Source of the DNA: Lepus europaeus
Lineage: Eukaryota; Chordata; Mammalia; Lagomorpha; Leporidae
Assembly (NCBI RefSeq): GCF_033115175.1
Contig: NC_084835.1
Location: 87,851,948-87,915,947, forward strand
Length of the DNA stretch: 64,000 bases
Direction of reading: 5' to 3'
Position 1 is the first letter of the stretch. Each line of letters starts with the position of its first letter. A program made the position numbers and the translations under genes. The notes beneath the pieces are model-generated. The model was not told where the DNA came from. It saw nothing but the letters and a program-made list of their open reading frames with translations, and did not search any database. Of this stretch, positions 21,657-33,126 are shown piece after piece.

Positions 21657-21965
21657 TTGGGGCCAGCACTGTGGCACAGTGAGTTAACACCCTGGGCTGA
21701 AGTGCCAGCATCCTATATGGGTGGTGGTTTGAGACCTGGCTGCTCCACTTCCGATCCAGATCTCTGCTATGGCCTGGGAAAGCAGTAGAAGATGGCCCAA
21801 CTCCTTGGGCCCCTGTACCCACGTGGGAGACATGGGAGAAGCTCCTGGCTTCAGATTGGTGCAGAGCCGGCCACTGCAGCCAAGTGGGGAGTGAACCAGT
21901 GGATGGAAGATACTCTCTCTGTGTAACTCTGACTTTCAAATAAATAGATAAATCTTTTTAAAAAG
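21657..21965 (+). mobile_element. C-SINE inserted in the old L1
   Basis: Full-length plus-strand C-SINE from GGGGCCAGCACTGTGG to an AAATAAATAGATAAATC tail. The duplicated target AGACATAG-GAAAA lies at 21644-21656 and 21966-21978, inside the QDIENL part of ORF2, which fixes the order of events: L1 first, SINE later. Confidence 0.92.
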
Positions 21966-22388
21966 AGACATAGGAAAACTAAACAGACCTATGGATATTG
22001 AATTATTAATAATTTTCTCCCAACAAAGAAAAGCTCAGGTCTGGATGGCTTCACTGCTGCATTCTGCCAGACATTTAAAGAAGAAATAACTCCAATTTTT
22101 CTCAAGTTATTCAGAACAGTGGGAAAGGGAGGGAATCCTTCCAAATTCTTTCTATGAAGCCAGCATCACCTTAATTCCTAAACCTGAAAGAGATGCAACA
22201 GAGAAACAGAAATACAAACCAGCTTCGCTGAACGTAGATGCAAAAATCCTCAACAAAATTCAAGCTAATCGAATCCAACAACACATCAGAAAGATCATTT
22301 CCCTGGACCTAGTGGAATTTATCCCTGGTATGCAGGGTTGGAAAACAATCAATGTGATACATCACATTAACAAACTGAAGAAAAAAAC

Positions 22389-22597
22389 CAAGTGCTTGGG
22401 TCCCTGCACTCGTATGGGAGACCAAGAGGAAGCACCCGGCTCCTGGCTTTGTATTGGCCCAGCACCAGCCGAAGCGGCCATTAGGGGAGTGAACCTAAAG
22501 AAGACCTTTCTCTCTGTTTCTCTCTCACTGTCTGTAACTCTCTCTTGTCTCTCTCTCTCTCACTGTCTAACTTTGCCTGTCAAAAAAAAAAAATTAA
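22389..22597 (+). mobile_element. C-SINE 3' fragment at the broken end of the old L1
   Basis: It begins mid-element at AAGTGCTTGGGTCCCTGCA and runs through a CT-rich part to a CTGTCAAAAAAA end of the short-tail subfamily. There is no SINE head and no L1 sequence after it. Confidence 0.85.
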
Positions 22598-22866
22598 AGA
22601 TTTTTGTATATTTACTTGACATACTGAGACAGAGAGAGAGATCCATCTCATTGGCTGGTTCATTCTCCAAATGCCTGCAATATCAGAGCAGCTAATGCTA
22701 GCAGCAAAGAACTCAAGCCATGTCTCCCATATAAGTGGCATGAATTCAACTACTCAAATCCTCAGTGCTATCTCCTGTCATTAGCAGAAAGCTAGAATCA
22801 GCAGTTAAACTCAAGTTTCCCAATACAAAATAGAGGTGTTTTAAATACTAAGATAATTACCACCCC
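22598..22866 (-). mobile_element. Old C-SINE relative
   Basis: Abuts the previous fragment tail to tail; blocks CATTGGCTGGTTCATTCTCC and TTAGCAGAAAGCTAGAATCA remain. Confidence 0.65.
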
Positions 22867-23549
22867 ATATTAGAACTGTTGATTATTCTTGACTAACATA
22901 TATGCTGTTTTCATTTTATATTTATGACAAAAATTAGCAATTGACATATTTGGGCATATGTGTGTTATTGAAATAAAATTCTAGAAATAAATTTATGGAC
23001 CAAAACCTGCCAATAATACAGATTTGCTCTTTCATTTACTAAAACTCATGGCAAATAGTTGAGGGTTAAGTGAACAGACAGAGGAGACATACAAAGAGAG
23101 AATCATACTGTCTCAGCCTAGTCATTCAATTTTTGATGACATGGAAACACATATACTTCTATTTACTACAAATGTCTTTTCCTCACAAAAAGTATATTTT
23201 TAGAAATATATGGCACGATTCATTTTCAATGGTCATCTCTTTTCTTCTATCAGACAGCAACAATTTCTCTCACTTTACAGCCACTCATGTCATATGTTAT
23301 TTTTACATAAAAATTATTTTATAAGATTAGAAATGGAAATTTCATTTAAGACCTATTTCTTGATATGTGTCTGTTGAATGAAAAAGAGTGACAGAACAAA
23401 TTAACACTAAAATAGGTCAGATACTGTGTGGAGTGTAGGGAACTATTAAAAGCTATTGTTATCTGTTTCTTCATCTATAAAATTAAGAGTTTACATTAGA
23501 ATTGCTGTCAAAAATCTCTTCAATTGTAAACTTCTTTACTGGAGAGATT
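22867..23549. other. Unique sequence, no gene seen
   Basis: An 84-codon frame at 23070 has no domain. No young repeat. Confidence 0.5.
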
Positions 23550-23747
23550 TGAGTGATGAGTAACTTTATGTATCAACTTAGCTAGGCTTTGGCACACAGA
23601 CAGTTTGTCAAACAACATTCTGGATGTAGATTTCAAAGTATCTGTTGCTCAAAATATATATTACCATTTAAGTCAGTAACAAAAATTATCCTCCAGAAGA
23701 TAGGTAGACCTCATCCAATTAGTTGAATCCTAAAGACAAAGCAGACT

Positions 23748-24005
23748 TGGGGCCAGTACTGTGGTGTAGCAGGTAAAGCCATTGCCTGCAGTGCCGGCAT
23801 CCCATATGGGTGCTGGATGGAGTCTCGGCTACTCCACTTCCAATTCAGCTCTCTGCTATGGCCTGGGAAAGCAGTGGAAGATGGCCCACGTTCTTAGGCC
23901 CCTGCACTCACATGGGAGACCCAGAAGAAACTCCTGGCTCCTGGCTTTGGATTGGCACAGCTCCAGCCATTGCAGCCATGTGGGGAGTGAACCAGTGGAT
24001 GGAAG

Positions 24006-24045
<40 letters not shown>

Positions 24046-24102
24046 GTCCTTCTCTCTGTGTGTAACTCTGACTTTCACATAAATAAATAAATCTTAAAAA
24101 AA
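23748..24102 (+). mobile_element. C-SINE in the LTR
   Basis: Full-length copy with a (CT) run at 24008-24040. AAAGACAAAGCAG is perfectly duplicated at 23732-23744 and 24103-24115. Confidence 0.95.
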
Positions 24103-24344
24103 AAAGACAAAGCAGGCTGAGGTCCCATAAAAAGAAGAAGAAATGTTGCCTCCAGATGGACCGCCTTTGGATTGGAGCTGCATCATCAACTCTTCCTTGG
24201 ATCTCCAGGCTGCTGGCCTCACATACCGATTTTGGACCTCCTAGTGTTCAAAATCATGTGATTAATCTTAAAAAATTATATACCCCCATATGTATGATTT
24301 ACAAAATTATATTTTCTAAAAATGTTGAAAATATGAAGGGGAAT

Positions 24345-24452
24345 CTTCAAAAAAATCTGTGGAAAACACATTATTAAAAAGCACAGATTCCAAAAATTTT
24401 TCCCCAAAATAAACTTACCTGTTTATTCCACTTCTCTATGAACTTTTTGAAG
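24345..24452. mobile_element. Small terminal-inverted-repeat element (MITE-like), copy A
   Basis: 108 bp begins CTTCAAAAAAATCTGTGGAA and ends ATGAACTTTTTGAAG; the ends are inverted repeats of each other. Inside is CAAAAATTTTTCCCCAAAAT. Other copies lie at 36581, 39513, 47639 and 51534. No coding capacity. Confidence 0.7.
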
Positions 24453-24875
24453 CACATTTGTGTATATGTGTGTGTATATGTATATTTTTATGCACACAAA
24501 CAGACACACACATCACACACCACATGCATTTTTCTTGTTCTGTTTCTCTGGAGAAACATGAATAATAAAATATATTAAAAAGTACAGTACTGGTAATGAC
24601 TGCTTTATCTGATGGTAGACCAGGAAGTTGAATTATCAGGTTAGGCCTGGGTGGTCAGAGAAATATGAAGCCCATGATACATATTTGAATTTTCAATGCT
24701 GTAGTCCACAGGATTCATTTGAGTTTTGGCGTTGATATGATATTCATAAACATGATTTTTCTGTGTCATGTGGTCACATAAAATGTCTTCCCTCAGATGG
24801 GATAATCAATGTTTTCTTAAGTCCTGTGATCATTATCACAAAGTCTATGACATGAAAATATTTTTTAGAACCTAC

Positions 24876-25204
24876 CTTTTTTTAAAAAAAAAAGTTTTAT
24901 TTTATTTATTTGAAAGGCAGAGTTACAGAAAGAGAGAGAGGCAGAGACAGAGAGAGATTCCATCTGCTGGTTCACTCCCTAAATGGCCACAATGGCCTGG
25001 GCTGGGCCAGGAGCCAGGAGCTTCCTCTAGGTCTCCCAGGTTGGTGGCAGGGGCTCAAGCAGTTGGGCCATCCTTGGCTGCCTTCCCAGGCTCATTGGCA
25101 GGGAGCTGGATCAGAAGTGGAGCAGATGGGAATCAAACTGGCTCCCATATGGAATACTGGCATTGCAGGCTGCAGCTTAACTCTCTATGCCACAGCACCA
25201 GCCC
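24876..25204 (-). mobile_element. C-SINE
   Basis: TTTATTTGAAAGGCAGAGTT, GGATCAGAAGTGGAGCAG and CCACAGCACCAGCCC; TAGAAC flanks both sides. Confidence 0.92.
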
Positions 25205-25899
25205 TAGAACAGTTCTGAAATGCTTATTTCTCCCAATTAGATAACAAACAGCCTGAAGCTAAGACAACAATCTCCCCTCTGTCTCTTCTCTTTTCCCTGT
25301 TACATTGTTAACATAAATCTTACAAGACATACAGTAGCAATGTAACAAAGGTGTACATGAAATATTTCAGCAGGCATTGTAGAAAGAATGCACAGACTGG
25401 CAGTCTGACCCCCACATCCTCTGAAGTCAAAGTTCAATGAGTAGTAGTAATCTCAGTGCTGCCAGTGGTGAGTGCTGGTAGGTTCAGTAATAAATAGCAG
25501 GAACCCCCTTCTCAGCAACTTCACAGGGATACAGACTATTCAGAACTAATGGCATCGAAGAACAAAAGCATGCTTCCTGTTTGCAGAAAGAGAACTTGGC
25601 TGATGTTTTCACAGCAGGAACATGTAGCCTTGCACTGTGAATTGAAATGTAAGGGCTAATGACAATTTCTCCATGAGTTTGGCTTTGTTTAGGTGACATA
25701 AGGAATGGCAATTACATAAATTTGTGATGTAGTTGAATGGTGATGCATATATGTTTCTTGAGATAAAAATCACAACATAATCCAAAGTGAAACAATAAGC
25801 AACAGTGCTACCACACACATAGTCATATTAAAGACAGATATTTTAATCTAATAATTAGTTTCACCATGAATCAAATACTTCTAGTAGCTTGAAAAGAAA
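25205..25899. other. Unique sequence, no gene seen
   Basis: Left flank of the repeat-free block. The longest frames (about 70-75 codons) have no recognisable domain. Confidence 0.5.
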
Positions 25900-27050
25900 T
25901 AGTATCTAGTTTAATTTTGATGAGAATAAAGCTCTGCTTCATTTGACCAAGAGTGTTTAAGATTTGCACAATAATGTGTAATATAGAAAGTCTTTAACAG
26001 CAACCTTTTCCATTCTAACTAGTGCATAATATTGGTTTTGCAATCATTTAGTAATTATATAAGGAGGGCATATTTATTACGAATTATTGATTTTATAATT
26101 ACTGCTGCTGGTATTCACATTATTACACAATGAAAATCTTTTAATATACAACGCTCTTCATCCTCAGCTGGTGAACAGATAGTGCAATGCAATTTAGAGA
26201 GTAGCCAACAGTAGATTTTTATCGGCATTTTTTTTTCCTTTTTGCCAACCAGCTAAATGGTTTGCTTTCTGAAAAATATTGCTAATGGTGCTTAAGCAGA
26301 GAGGAATGTCCAATTTCAAGGTCATTCCTGGCAGTTAATTACATTCACCCAATGAGCACAAGGTTCCTATTTAACTGTTAAGTTATTTTTGCTGCACTCA
26401 TTGCTGGGAATTAAAAGTTATGGCTGTAAATTTGCTGCCAGCTAAATAGACATCAAAGGCCACAATCATACACTGGATCATGACACATGAAGATATATCT
26501 CTTATGAAATTGATTTTTCTCCATGTGCAAGGCAGCTTTGCATTACTCCCCTCGTAGAGTTTAGCACAGGAAACGTCTAGGCAGAGTGAGGGTAATTGTC
26601 AGCATAGTTTATATTCTGGGCTGAGAACTCCTTTTATTATTTTTTCCCCTCTGTGAAGATGTGCAAAAAAGGTTGTCTAAGCATATATTTTGATTTCACT
26701 TGCCAACAGATTGTGAATAGCTGATTTAAGGTCACCGTCACTCCCAAATGGGAAAAGATTAGGTTTCTGAGGACCAGAAATATTAAAAAGTCTACCCAAA
26801 CAATATTTGCTGCTCACCAGAATTCAAAATTGCTGATTTTCACCCCAAAACATTGCATAGAGCTTTGTAAAGGCTGTAAGTCTATTGTACTGTTTTAATC
26901 CATCAGATTTTCACTCTCCTGAAGATAAGAGCATCAAATAGAATTACATATGCTTCATTAGAGTTTTTCTCTCTTTTGGATATCCTGTTACTATTATCGA
27001 GGAACTCATAGTTTTCACAAACAACCTAAGTTGTGTTTAATTAAATACTG
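25900..27050. other. Repeat-free block, candidate conserved noncoding element
   Basis: No SINE, LINE or frame is seen. The block is dense in AT-rich homeodomain-like words (AATTA, TAATTA, e.g. GCAGTTAATTACATTCACCC near 26331) beside CAGCTGG and GCCAGCTAAAT words. Such composition is typical of developmental enhancers, but conservation cannot be judged from one sequence. Confidence 0.35.
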
Positions 27051-27239
27051 TAAAAATCAAATCATATTCCCAATATTTGTGCATGTGGGTGCTATTTCTG
27101 GGCCTCCTGAGTGAGATAGCTTTGTAGGATGTTGTGCATTTCACTGGTGTGATTGGAAAATCAACATTAGAACCAGGCACTGGAGATAGGAGACCAATGG
27201 ACCCCAAATCCTCTCTTTCATCTGCAAAGTGAAGCTAGT

Positions 27240-27600
27240 TGTATTTCATGTTGAAGTTAAATTCAAAACTCAACAGCCTGACTTTTAAGTCCTCTAAAAA
27301 TCTCATCTTAACATTGCTGCAATTTGTGTCCCACAATTCTCTTCCTCCTTCCCCTAAAGTTAGGATTTCTTGCTCACTCCAGCAATTGAAATAGGCACAG
27401 TTTTATCCCCTTGCTTTTTCCATCCCCTATTATTGTTCATATATGCTAACTCTTCCTCCTTTCCATAGACTCATTTGTTATCAGACTCACAAATCTGTTT
27501 GCAACCTCACTTTTCATCTGGTTTTTACAATCCTCATCACTTACTTAGAAGCTTAATCATATTCTAATTCTCTTATCTGCCTGCTCTATGTTTTGATTAG
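27240..27600 (+). repeat. L2 LINE fragment
   Basis: Pyrimidine-rich text (AAATTCAAAACTCAACAGCC, TCACTCCAGCAATTGAAATA, CCTTGCTTTTTCCATCCCC) follows the layout of the L2 3' region. Highly diverged. Confidence 0.5.
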
Positions 27601-27664
27601 CAATTAATTCTCCAACTAGAGGGAATTTTTAAAATTATACAGTGTTATCTCTCCCTTATAAAAA

Positions 27665-28023
27665 TTTCATTCATTCATTTATTTATTGGAATATGTATTT
27701 ATTTATTGGAATGTCAGAGAGGAGAGAGAGAGAGTGGGAGAGAGAGAGAGAGGTATTGAGAGATCTTTCATCCACTAGTTTACTCCCCAGATGGCCAGGA
27801 GAGCTGAAGCTTGGCCAGATCTAAGCCAAGAGTCAGGGACTCCATCCATGTCTCTCACATGGATGGCAGAAACTCAAATATTTGAGTCATCACCTATTGC
27901 TCTCTGACATATTAGCAAGGAGCTGGATGAGAAATGGAACAGCCAGAACTCAAACTGGCATTCCCATATGGGATGTAGTCATCTAAAGTGGCAGTTTAAC
28001 CTGCTGAACCACAATGCCCACCT
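27665..28023 (-). mobile_element. C-SINE, diverged
   Basis: Doubled TTTATTTATTGGAAT tail motif, GAGA-rich run, TGGATGAGAAATGGAACAGC and ACCACAATGCCCACC. Confidence 0.85.
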
Positions 28024-28349
28024 CTATCTCTTCTTTTGTGAACACACAGGTTAGCCACAGCAGTATTCAGAAAATACTTTAAAAGAAATATAAAGGAATT
28101 GAATCCTGTTAAATAAGATTCCAACTGTGAGGAAAAGCATAAAGAATCTGGGGTGGATCCTATCACATCATGATTGTTTCTTAACTTGATTTAGTGATGA
28201 CATCATTGTTAACTACATTGTGACAACTAATATAGGACCTAGTAGACAACCAGACATTCTCTCAGTAAGGTGAAGGAAAGCTACTCAAGATTTTTCAAAT
28301 ATGTCAAATACTGACATGGTAAATATTATGTAATTTTCTTTAATGCAAA

Positions 28350-28510
28350 ATAATTTTGTGAGGTAGGTATTATCCACTTTTATGGACAGAAAACTAGGAT
28401 TCAGAGAAATCAAGCAATGTAGCCAAGGTCATAAAACCAACAAGAAAACTAGCAAAAGATTAGAATTCAGAACTTGGGGTCCATATTCTTTTTCCACATT
28501 GCCTTCCTTG
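28350..28510 (-). repeat. MIR fragment
   Basis: GAGGTAGGTATTATCCACTT, GGACAGAAAACTAGGATTCA and CCAAGGTCATAAAACCA match the minus-strand MIR core. Confidence 0.75.
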
Positions 28511-29552
28511 ATATTCTAGTAAAGCACATGGGGTTCTTTACAAATGTTAAGTGAATAAAATATATAGTTTAATGGAGTTTTCAAAAAGGGCATATTCTAT
28601 CATTTTGTCACTATTAGTAGCATCTTCATCATTCTCACTCCTACAGTTGAGATCTTCCTTCATTTCTACCCATATGAATACTAACAGCCTTCAGAAATCA
28701 ATACCAGTCTTACCACCAAAATCAAACCTTGTTACTTTAAGTGACATCAATCTCATTGTCTAATATCACATTATTTTATGTCATAATTTTATATTTAATT
28801 TTAGACAGGTTTTGACCCTACATGATTTTTTTTGGTCACTTATTAATGAAACCAAGATTTTTCTAAATGAAACATGGAGAAACTAATGCCAAGGCACCAG
28901 AATGACCAAGTGTAGGAAATTTATAGTAAGTAAGCTTTGAAACTGGAAGATTTCAAGTTCTGGCGAAGTTCAGCTTTCTTCATCTTGTATAGATACATGA
29001 TTGGAATCCAAACACTTTGGTATCCAACCTAACTCCTTCCCAGACACATGTGCATGCACATCTACTTCAGGGCCACAATTCTGAAAATAAAAGGGAAGGA
29101 TGGGCTGATTTTGTACAGTCCTTGATTTGATTATGCAATTATTTGATATAGTCCCATAGACTCTTTCCATACAGTGACATTTGGTTACTTGATATAAAAT
29201 CCATGCAATAAACTTCTTTTAAACATATAGAATACCAGAAATATAAGATGCTCTAAAGAGAGATATTAATTGTTTAAATGTAACATCTGTCGCCACCTTC
29301 CTCTTGGTTCACATCACCAGAAGAATACATGTGGAAACTTGGGTGAGGGCATTTCCTGTAACACAGATTTAGAGAGGATAGATTGCACACTGTGTTTCTA
29401 AGGGTAGAAGGAATGTGAATATTCACTTCTGTATCCAAAATGTGTGATCATCAGAAATAACAAGAGATCTTTTTAACTTTTTGGATTCTACTATATATTC
29501 TCATAATAATTTCAGCAGAATCATATGACTAGAACTATTAAATAAGAAACAT
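28511..29552. other. Unique sequence, no gene seen
   Basis: AT-rich with stops in all frames. Frames of 66-70 codons (28551 plus, 28970 minus) show no domain. Confidence 0.5.
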
Positions 29553-29566
29553 AAGACCATGTCACA

Positions 29567-29894
29567 GGGGCCAGTGCTGTATTGCAGTAGGTTAATCCTT
29601 CGCCTATGACACTGGCAATCCCATTTAGGCGCCAGTTCTAGTCTTGGCTGCTCCTCTTCCAATCCAGCTCTCTGCTGATGGCCTGGGAAAGCAGTAGAAG
29701 ATGGCCCAAGTGCTTGGGCCCCTGCACCTATGTGGGAGACCTGAAGGAGTCTCCTGGCTCCTGGCTTTGGATCGGCCCATTTTGGGCCATTTCTTCCATT
29801 TGGAGGGTGAACCAGTGGACAGAAGACCTTTCTCTCTGTCTTTACCTTTCAATGTCTATAATTCTGTCAAATAAATAAATGAAATCTTAAAAAA
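29567..29894 (+). mobile_element. C-SINE
   Basis: GGGGCCAGTGCTGTATTGCA to an AAATAAATGAAATC tail. AAGACCATGTCACA (29553-29566) and AAGACCATGAAACA (29895-29908) form the target duplication. Confidence 0.93.
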
Positions 29895-29953
29895 AAGACC
29901 ATGAAACAGAATCAAGCAATGCTATTTCCTAGTCTCTGCAAAGAAGATCTCCA

Positions 29954-30204
29954 GGGCAGGCGCTGTGATACAGCATGTAAAGCAGCCACTTGCAGGCCAG
30001 CATCTCATATGGGCACTGATTCGATTCTTGGTTGCTCCACTTCTGATCCAGCTTCCTGCTAATACTCTTGTGAAAGCAGCAGAAGATGGCCCAAATGCAC
30101 ACCCACGTGGGAAGACCTGGAGGAAGCTCCTGGCTCCTGACTTCAGATCGGTTCAGCTCTGGCTATTGTTCCCATTTGGGGAATGCAGTAACAGATGGAA
30201 GGTA

Positions 30205-30235
<31 letters not shown>

Positions 30236-30288
30236 TTCTCTCTCTCTGTATCTCTACCTTTCAAATAAATAAATCTTTAAAAAAAAAC
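29954..30288 (+). mobile_element. C-SINE
   Basis: GGGCAGGCGCTGTGATACAG head, a CT run at 30205-30232 and an AAATAAATAAATC tail. Confidence 0.93.
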
Positions 30289-32437
30289 TCAGTGGGAAAG
30301 CACTTGAGTTACCCATTCTAATTTCCCTAATTTTCTGAACTATAGATACATTTGCTCTTTGTTCTTTCTTAATCCTTAAATGAGTGAACTCATTTATTCT
30401 TTCTTCATTTATTTGGGACATGTACTGAGTCAGACACTCCTCCATGCACTAGGAATGTAGAGACAGATAGGACAAAAGATAATTCTGAATCAGAGAGCTC
30501 TGTTTCTACTAGGGAAGACAGACTGAAAAGTATTGAAAAATATTTCAAAGTAAATAAATAAGCTGTAATAATAAACAAAGTACATCTTGGGAAGATAAGA
30601 ATCCAGAGTGATGGCAGAAGACAGTCCTTGAGATAAATGGGCACTTTGCGATTATGTGGTCTGAGGGAGTGGCTTGACAGATACAGCTATAAAGTTTCTG
30701 GGAACACAAGGTTCCAGGTGGAGAGTAGTACATATGAACAGTTCAAGGTAAGAGCAAGTTGTTGTGGCACTCGATAATAATAATAATAGTAAACATTAAA
30801 TTACTAATGGATGGGCTAGTGGAAACATCACAGGAGATAATGGGTTGAATTGTTTGAAATGCTAGGTAGGGGCTACATTTGACAAGGCCTTATGATGACA
30901 ATGAGGAGTAGGTCATGATTTGAAGTTTAATTAGAGGATTTCTAAGAAAGAATTGATACAATTTTAGTCTTCAGGTGAATGTGCACAAGGTTCTTTTGTC
31001 TGAGCTGTGGAGATTACAGTGATAGAACAGTCAGTGCATTTTATAATATCATTCTGCTCTATAATTCAGACACAAAAATAAGAATGGCCAAGAAATTTAA
31101 CTAATGTATGTCCACCTCACAGATATATTTTGAGGATTATTGATGTATAAATTCATATATACATGTGTATGAATAACTATAGACATATTATATGATTAGG
31201 TATTTCAGGAAGACATTCACATGCTTACAGCAGATATTAAAGTATTCTACACCCAGTTGGAATCTTCAAGCAGTTTCAGAAAAGCTATTTTCCTTGAATA
31301 TGTGACAAAGTGGAACATGATGGCTTCCCCTCATTTGTATAGTTTCTAGAGCAGCTTGTCCATTGTATATTCCAAAATAGATTTTTATTTTCCTGTCTTA
31401 TAAAAATGTGATTGTTTTTTATATAACTTTCAGTTGTGTCCAGATGTTTATCTTGGTGACACTCAAACTAATGAATTATGAAATGAAACTAACAGTAACT
31501 AAACTTTTCCAAATCACTATGTCAAAAGGCCGTACAAAATTCATTACTAGAACTCCAGAATGGTGAAAGATCCCAATATACAACTTTTCCTGGTGTCAAC
31601 ATCTTCCTTAGAAATAGTTCATACTCTGATGTTTCACACCAACTAGGCACAAGTTCAGGTACAAGTTGGGGTGTTGAACTTTTTATCTTCCAGTCTGACA
31701 TCTCTCTTTGGGAAAAAAGGTACTTTGGTATGAAGAACTATAGGAAGATTTCATTTTTGGAATCTTCTGAAGTTTTGATCATTATACTTCCAAAATAAAT
31801 ATATTTAAAACCCCTTTCTGGGATAGAAGCACATGCAAAATGTCATCTAATAAATTTTTTTCTCTAGGTACTACTGCATAGTGTCATCCCATTCAGTATT
31901 ATGTCCATACTTTATGAAGCTTTTTCTGAAAAGTTCACCCATGCTCCTTGAGAAGACATCCCACAATCTTCACTACTTGCACAAGGATTCTTTCCTTCCA
32001 TGATAATGTAGTGAAATGCATGATCAGTTGAATTATATTGTTTTCCGTCTTTTGCTATTTTTCTGCCACATATAACAGACAGTTGTCATTTTTGGATGAG
32101 TCATTTCACCTTTCTAGAGTGCAGTTACTTTACCTGCAAAATAGGGGGTTTGATTAATTAATTTACAAAGTACAGTCTATCTCCATTATTGTCTTTACCC
32201 TGTCCATTTGCTTTAATTTTATTTGTTTGCTTCCATTTAACACATATGAATATTAAGAAGCTAGAGAGAGACTGTTTCCACTTCTATTTATAACACTGTT
32301 TCATATATACAAGAAGATTGAAATTGCTGTGTCAGTCTATATCCTATTTTCCTTTAAGACAAAATCCTGAGTTTACTTTCATATGATATCACAATTTCAG
32401 CAAACATTTTATCATAACAGTAGGAATACCTACTGTT
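30289..32437. other. Unique sequence with possible ancient repeat traces
   Basis: Text around 30400-30560 and 30840-31010 resembles an old mammalian repeat that I cannot name, and a MIR fragment lies at 32085-32190. Open frames here are short and lack any domain. Confidence 0.4.
32085..32190 (+). repeat. MIR fragment
   Basis: GGATGAGTCATTTCACCTTT and TTTACCTGCAAAATAGGG match the MIR 'AGTCACTTAACC ... CTGTAAAATGGG' core. Confidence 0.6.
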
Positions 32438-32784
32438 AGGGGCAGATGCTGTGGTGTAGTGTGTTAAACTGCTGCTTGGGACATCCCATATTAGAGTGAT
32501 GGTTTGAGTCAGGGCTACTCTGCTTCTGATACAGTTCCCTGCTAATGATTCTAGAAAGCAGCAGAAGTTGGCTCAAGTATTTGAGTCCTTGTCACTCACC
32601 TGAGAGAAACCTGAATGGAGTTCCTGGCTTTTGTATTTAGCCAAGTATAGCGCCCCCTGACTGTGGTGGCCATTGGTGAAGTACATTAGCAGAGGAAAGA
32701 CCTCTCTCCCTATCTCTATCTCCCTCTTCCCCCATTTTTCTTTCTCTACCGTTCATTTAAGTAAATGCATAAATAAATATTTTC
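32438..32784 (+). mobile_element. C-SINE, diverged
   Basis: GGGGCAGATGCTGTGGTGTAG head and an AAATAAATATTTT tail; the middle is diverged and its CT part is replaced by CTCCC-type text. Confidence 0.85.
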
Positions 32785-32799
32785 AAAAGAGAATATCAG

Positions 32800-33111
32800 G
32801 CCAACGCCATGGCTCTCTTGGTTAATCCTCCTCCTGCGGTGCCAGCATCCCATATGGGCACCAGGTTCTAGTCCCAGTTGCTTCTCTTCCAGTCCAGCTC
32901 TCTGCTGTGGCCCGGGAGGGCAGTGGAGAATGGCCCAAGTGTTTGGGCCCCTGCACCCGCAAAGGAGACCAGGAAGAAGCACCTGGCTCCTGGCTTCGGA
33001 TCGACGCAGGGCCGGCCATAGCAGCCATTTGGGGGGGTGAACCAACGGAAGGAAGACCTTTCTTTCTGTCACTCTCTCTGTCTATAACTCTACCTGTCAA
33101 ATAAGTTAAAA
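32800..33111 (+). mobile_element. C-SINE, short-tail subfamily
   Basis: GGCCAACGCCATGGCTCTCTT head and a TCTACCTGTCAAATAAG end. A perfect 15-base duplication, AAAAGAGAATATCAG, lies at 32785-32799 and 33112-33126. Confidence 0.94.
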
Positions 33112-33126
33112 AAAAGAGAATATCAG

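Larger units (their letters stand above)
18236..22388 (+). mobile_element. Old L1 relic, 3' half missing, with a nested SINE
   Basis: A decayed plus-strand L1 begins with a 5' UTR whose start (AAGATGACAGAGTAGGGAGG) differs from that of the young L1. ORF1 and ORF2 remnants follow and stop abruptly in the reverse transcriptase domain at 22388, where a truncated SINE begins. The rest of ORF2 and the 3' UTR are absent. Many stops and frameshifts mark it as old. A younger C-SINE is inserted at 21657-21965. Confidence 0.88.
20316..22388 (+). pseudogene. L1 ORF2 relic, endonuclease and part of the reverse transcriptase
   Basis: It opens MEGQSHYLSIVTLNVYGLN, aligned with the intact ORF2 start. LQETH (endonuclease E43), GDFNIPLS (D145) and a DHMLGHK-like block are recognisable, and the first in-frame stop is near 20520. 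Further stops, frameshifts and the SINE at 21657 break it. Similarity ends at about residue 592 (the [13 protein letters not shown] block), before the FADD catalytic motif, so it can encode no reverse transcriptase. Confidence 0.88.
23550..24565 (+). mobile_element. ERVL-type LTR, split by younger insertions
   Basis: Noncoding LTR-like text includes TTTATGTATCAACTTAGC (about 23566), CCTCATCCAATTAGTTGAA (23712), CAGGCTGCTGGCCTCACA and TTCTGTTTCTCTGGAGAA (24540). It is an ancient endogenous-retrovirus-type LTR of MLT2/ERVL appearance with no coding part. A SINE (23748-24102), a small inverted-repeat element (24345-24452) and a TG/TA-rich run (24460-24525) interrupt it. Confidence 0.6.
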
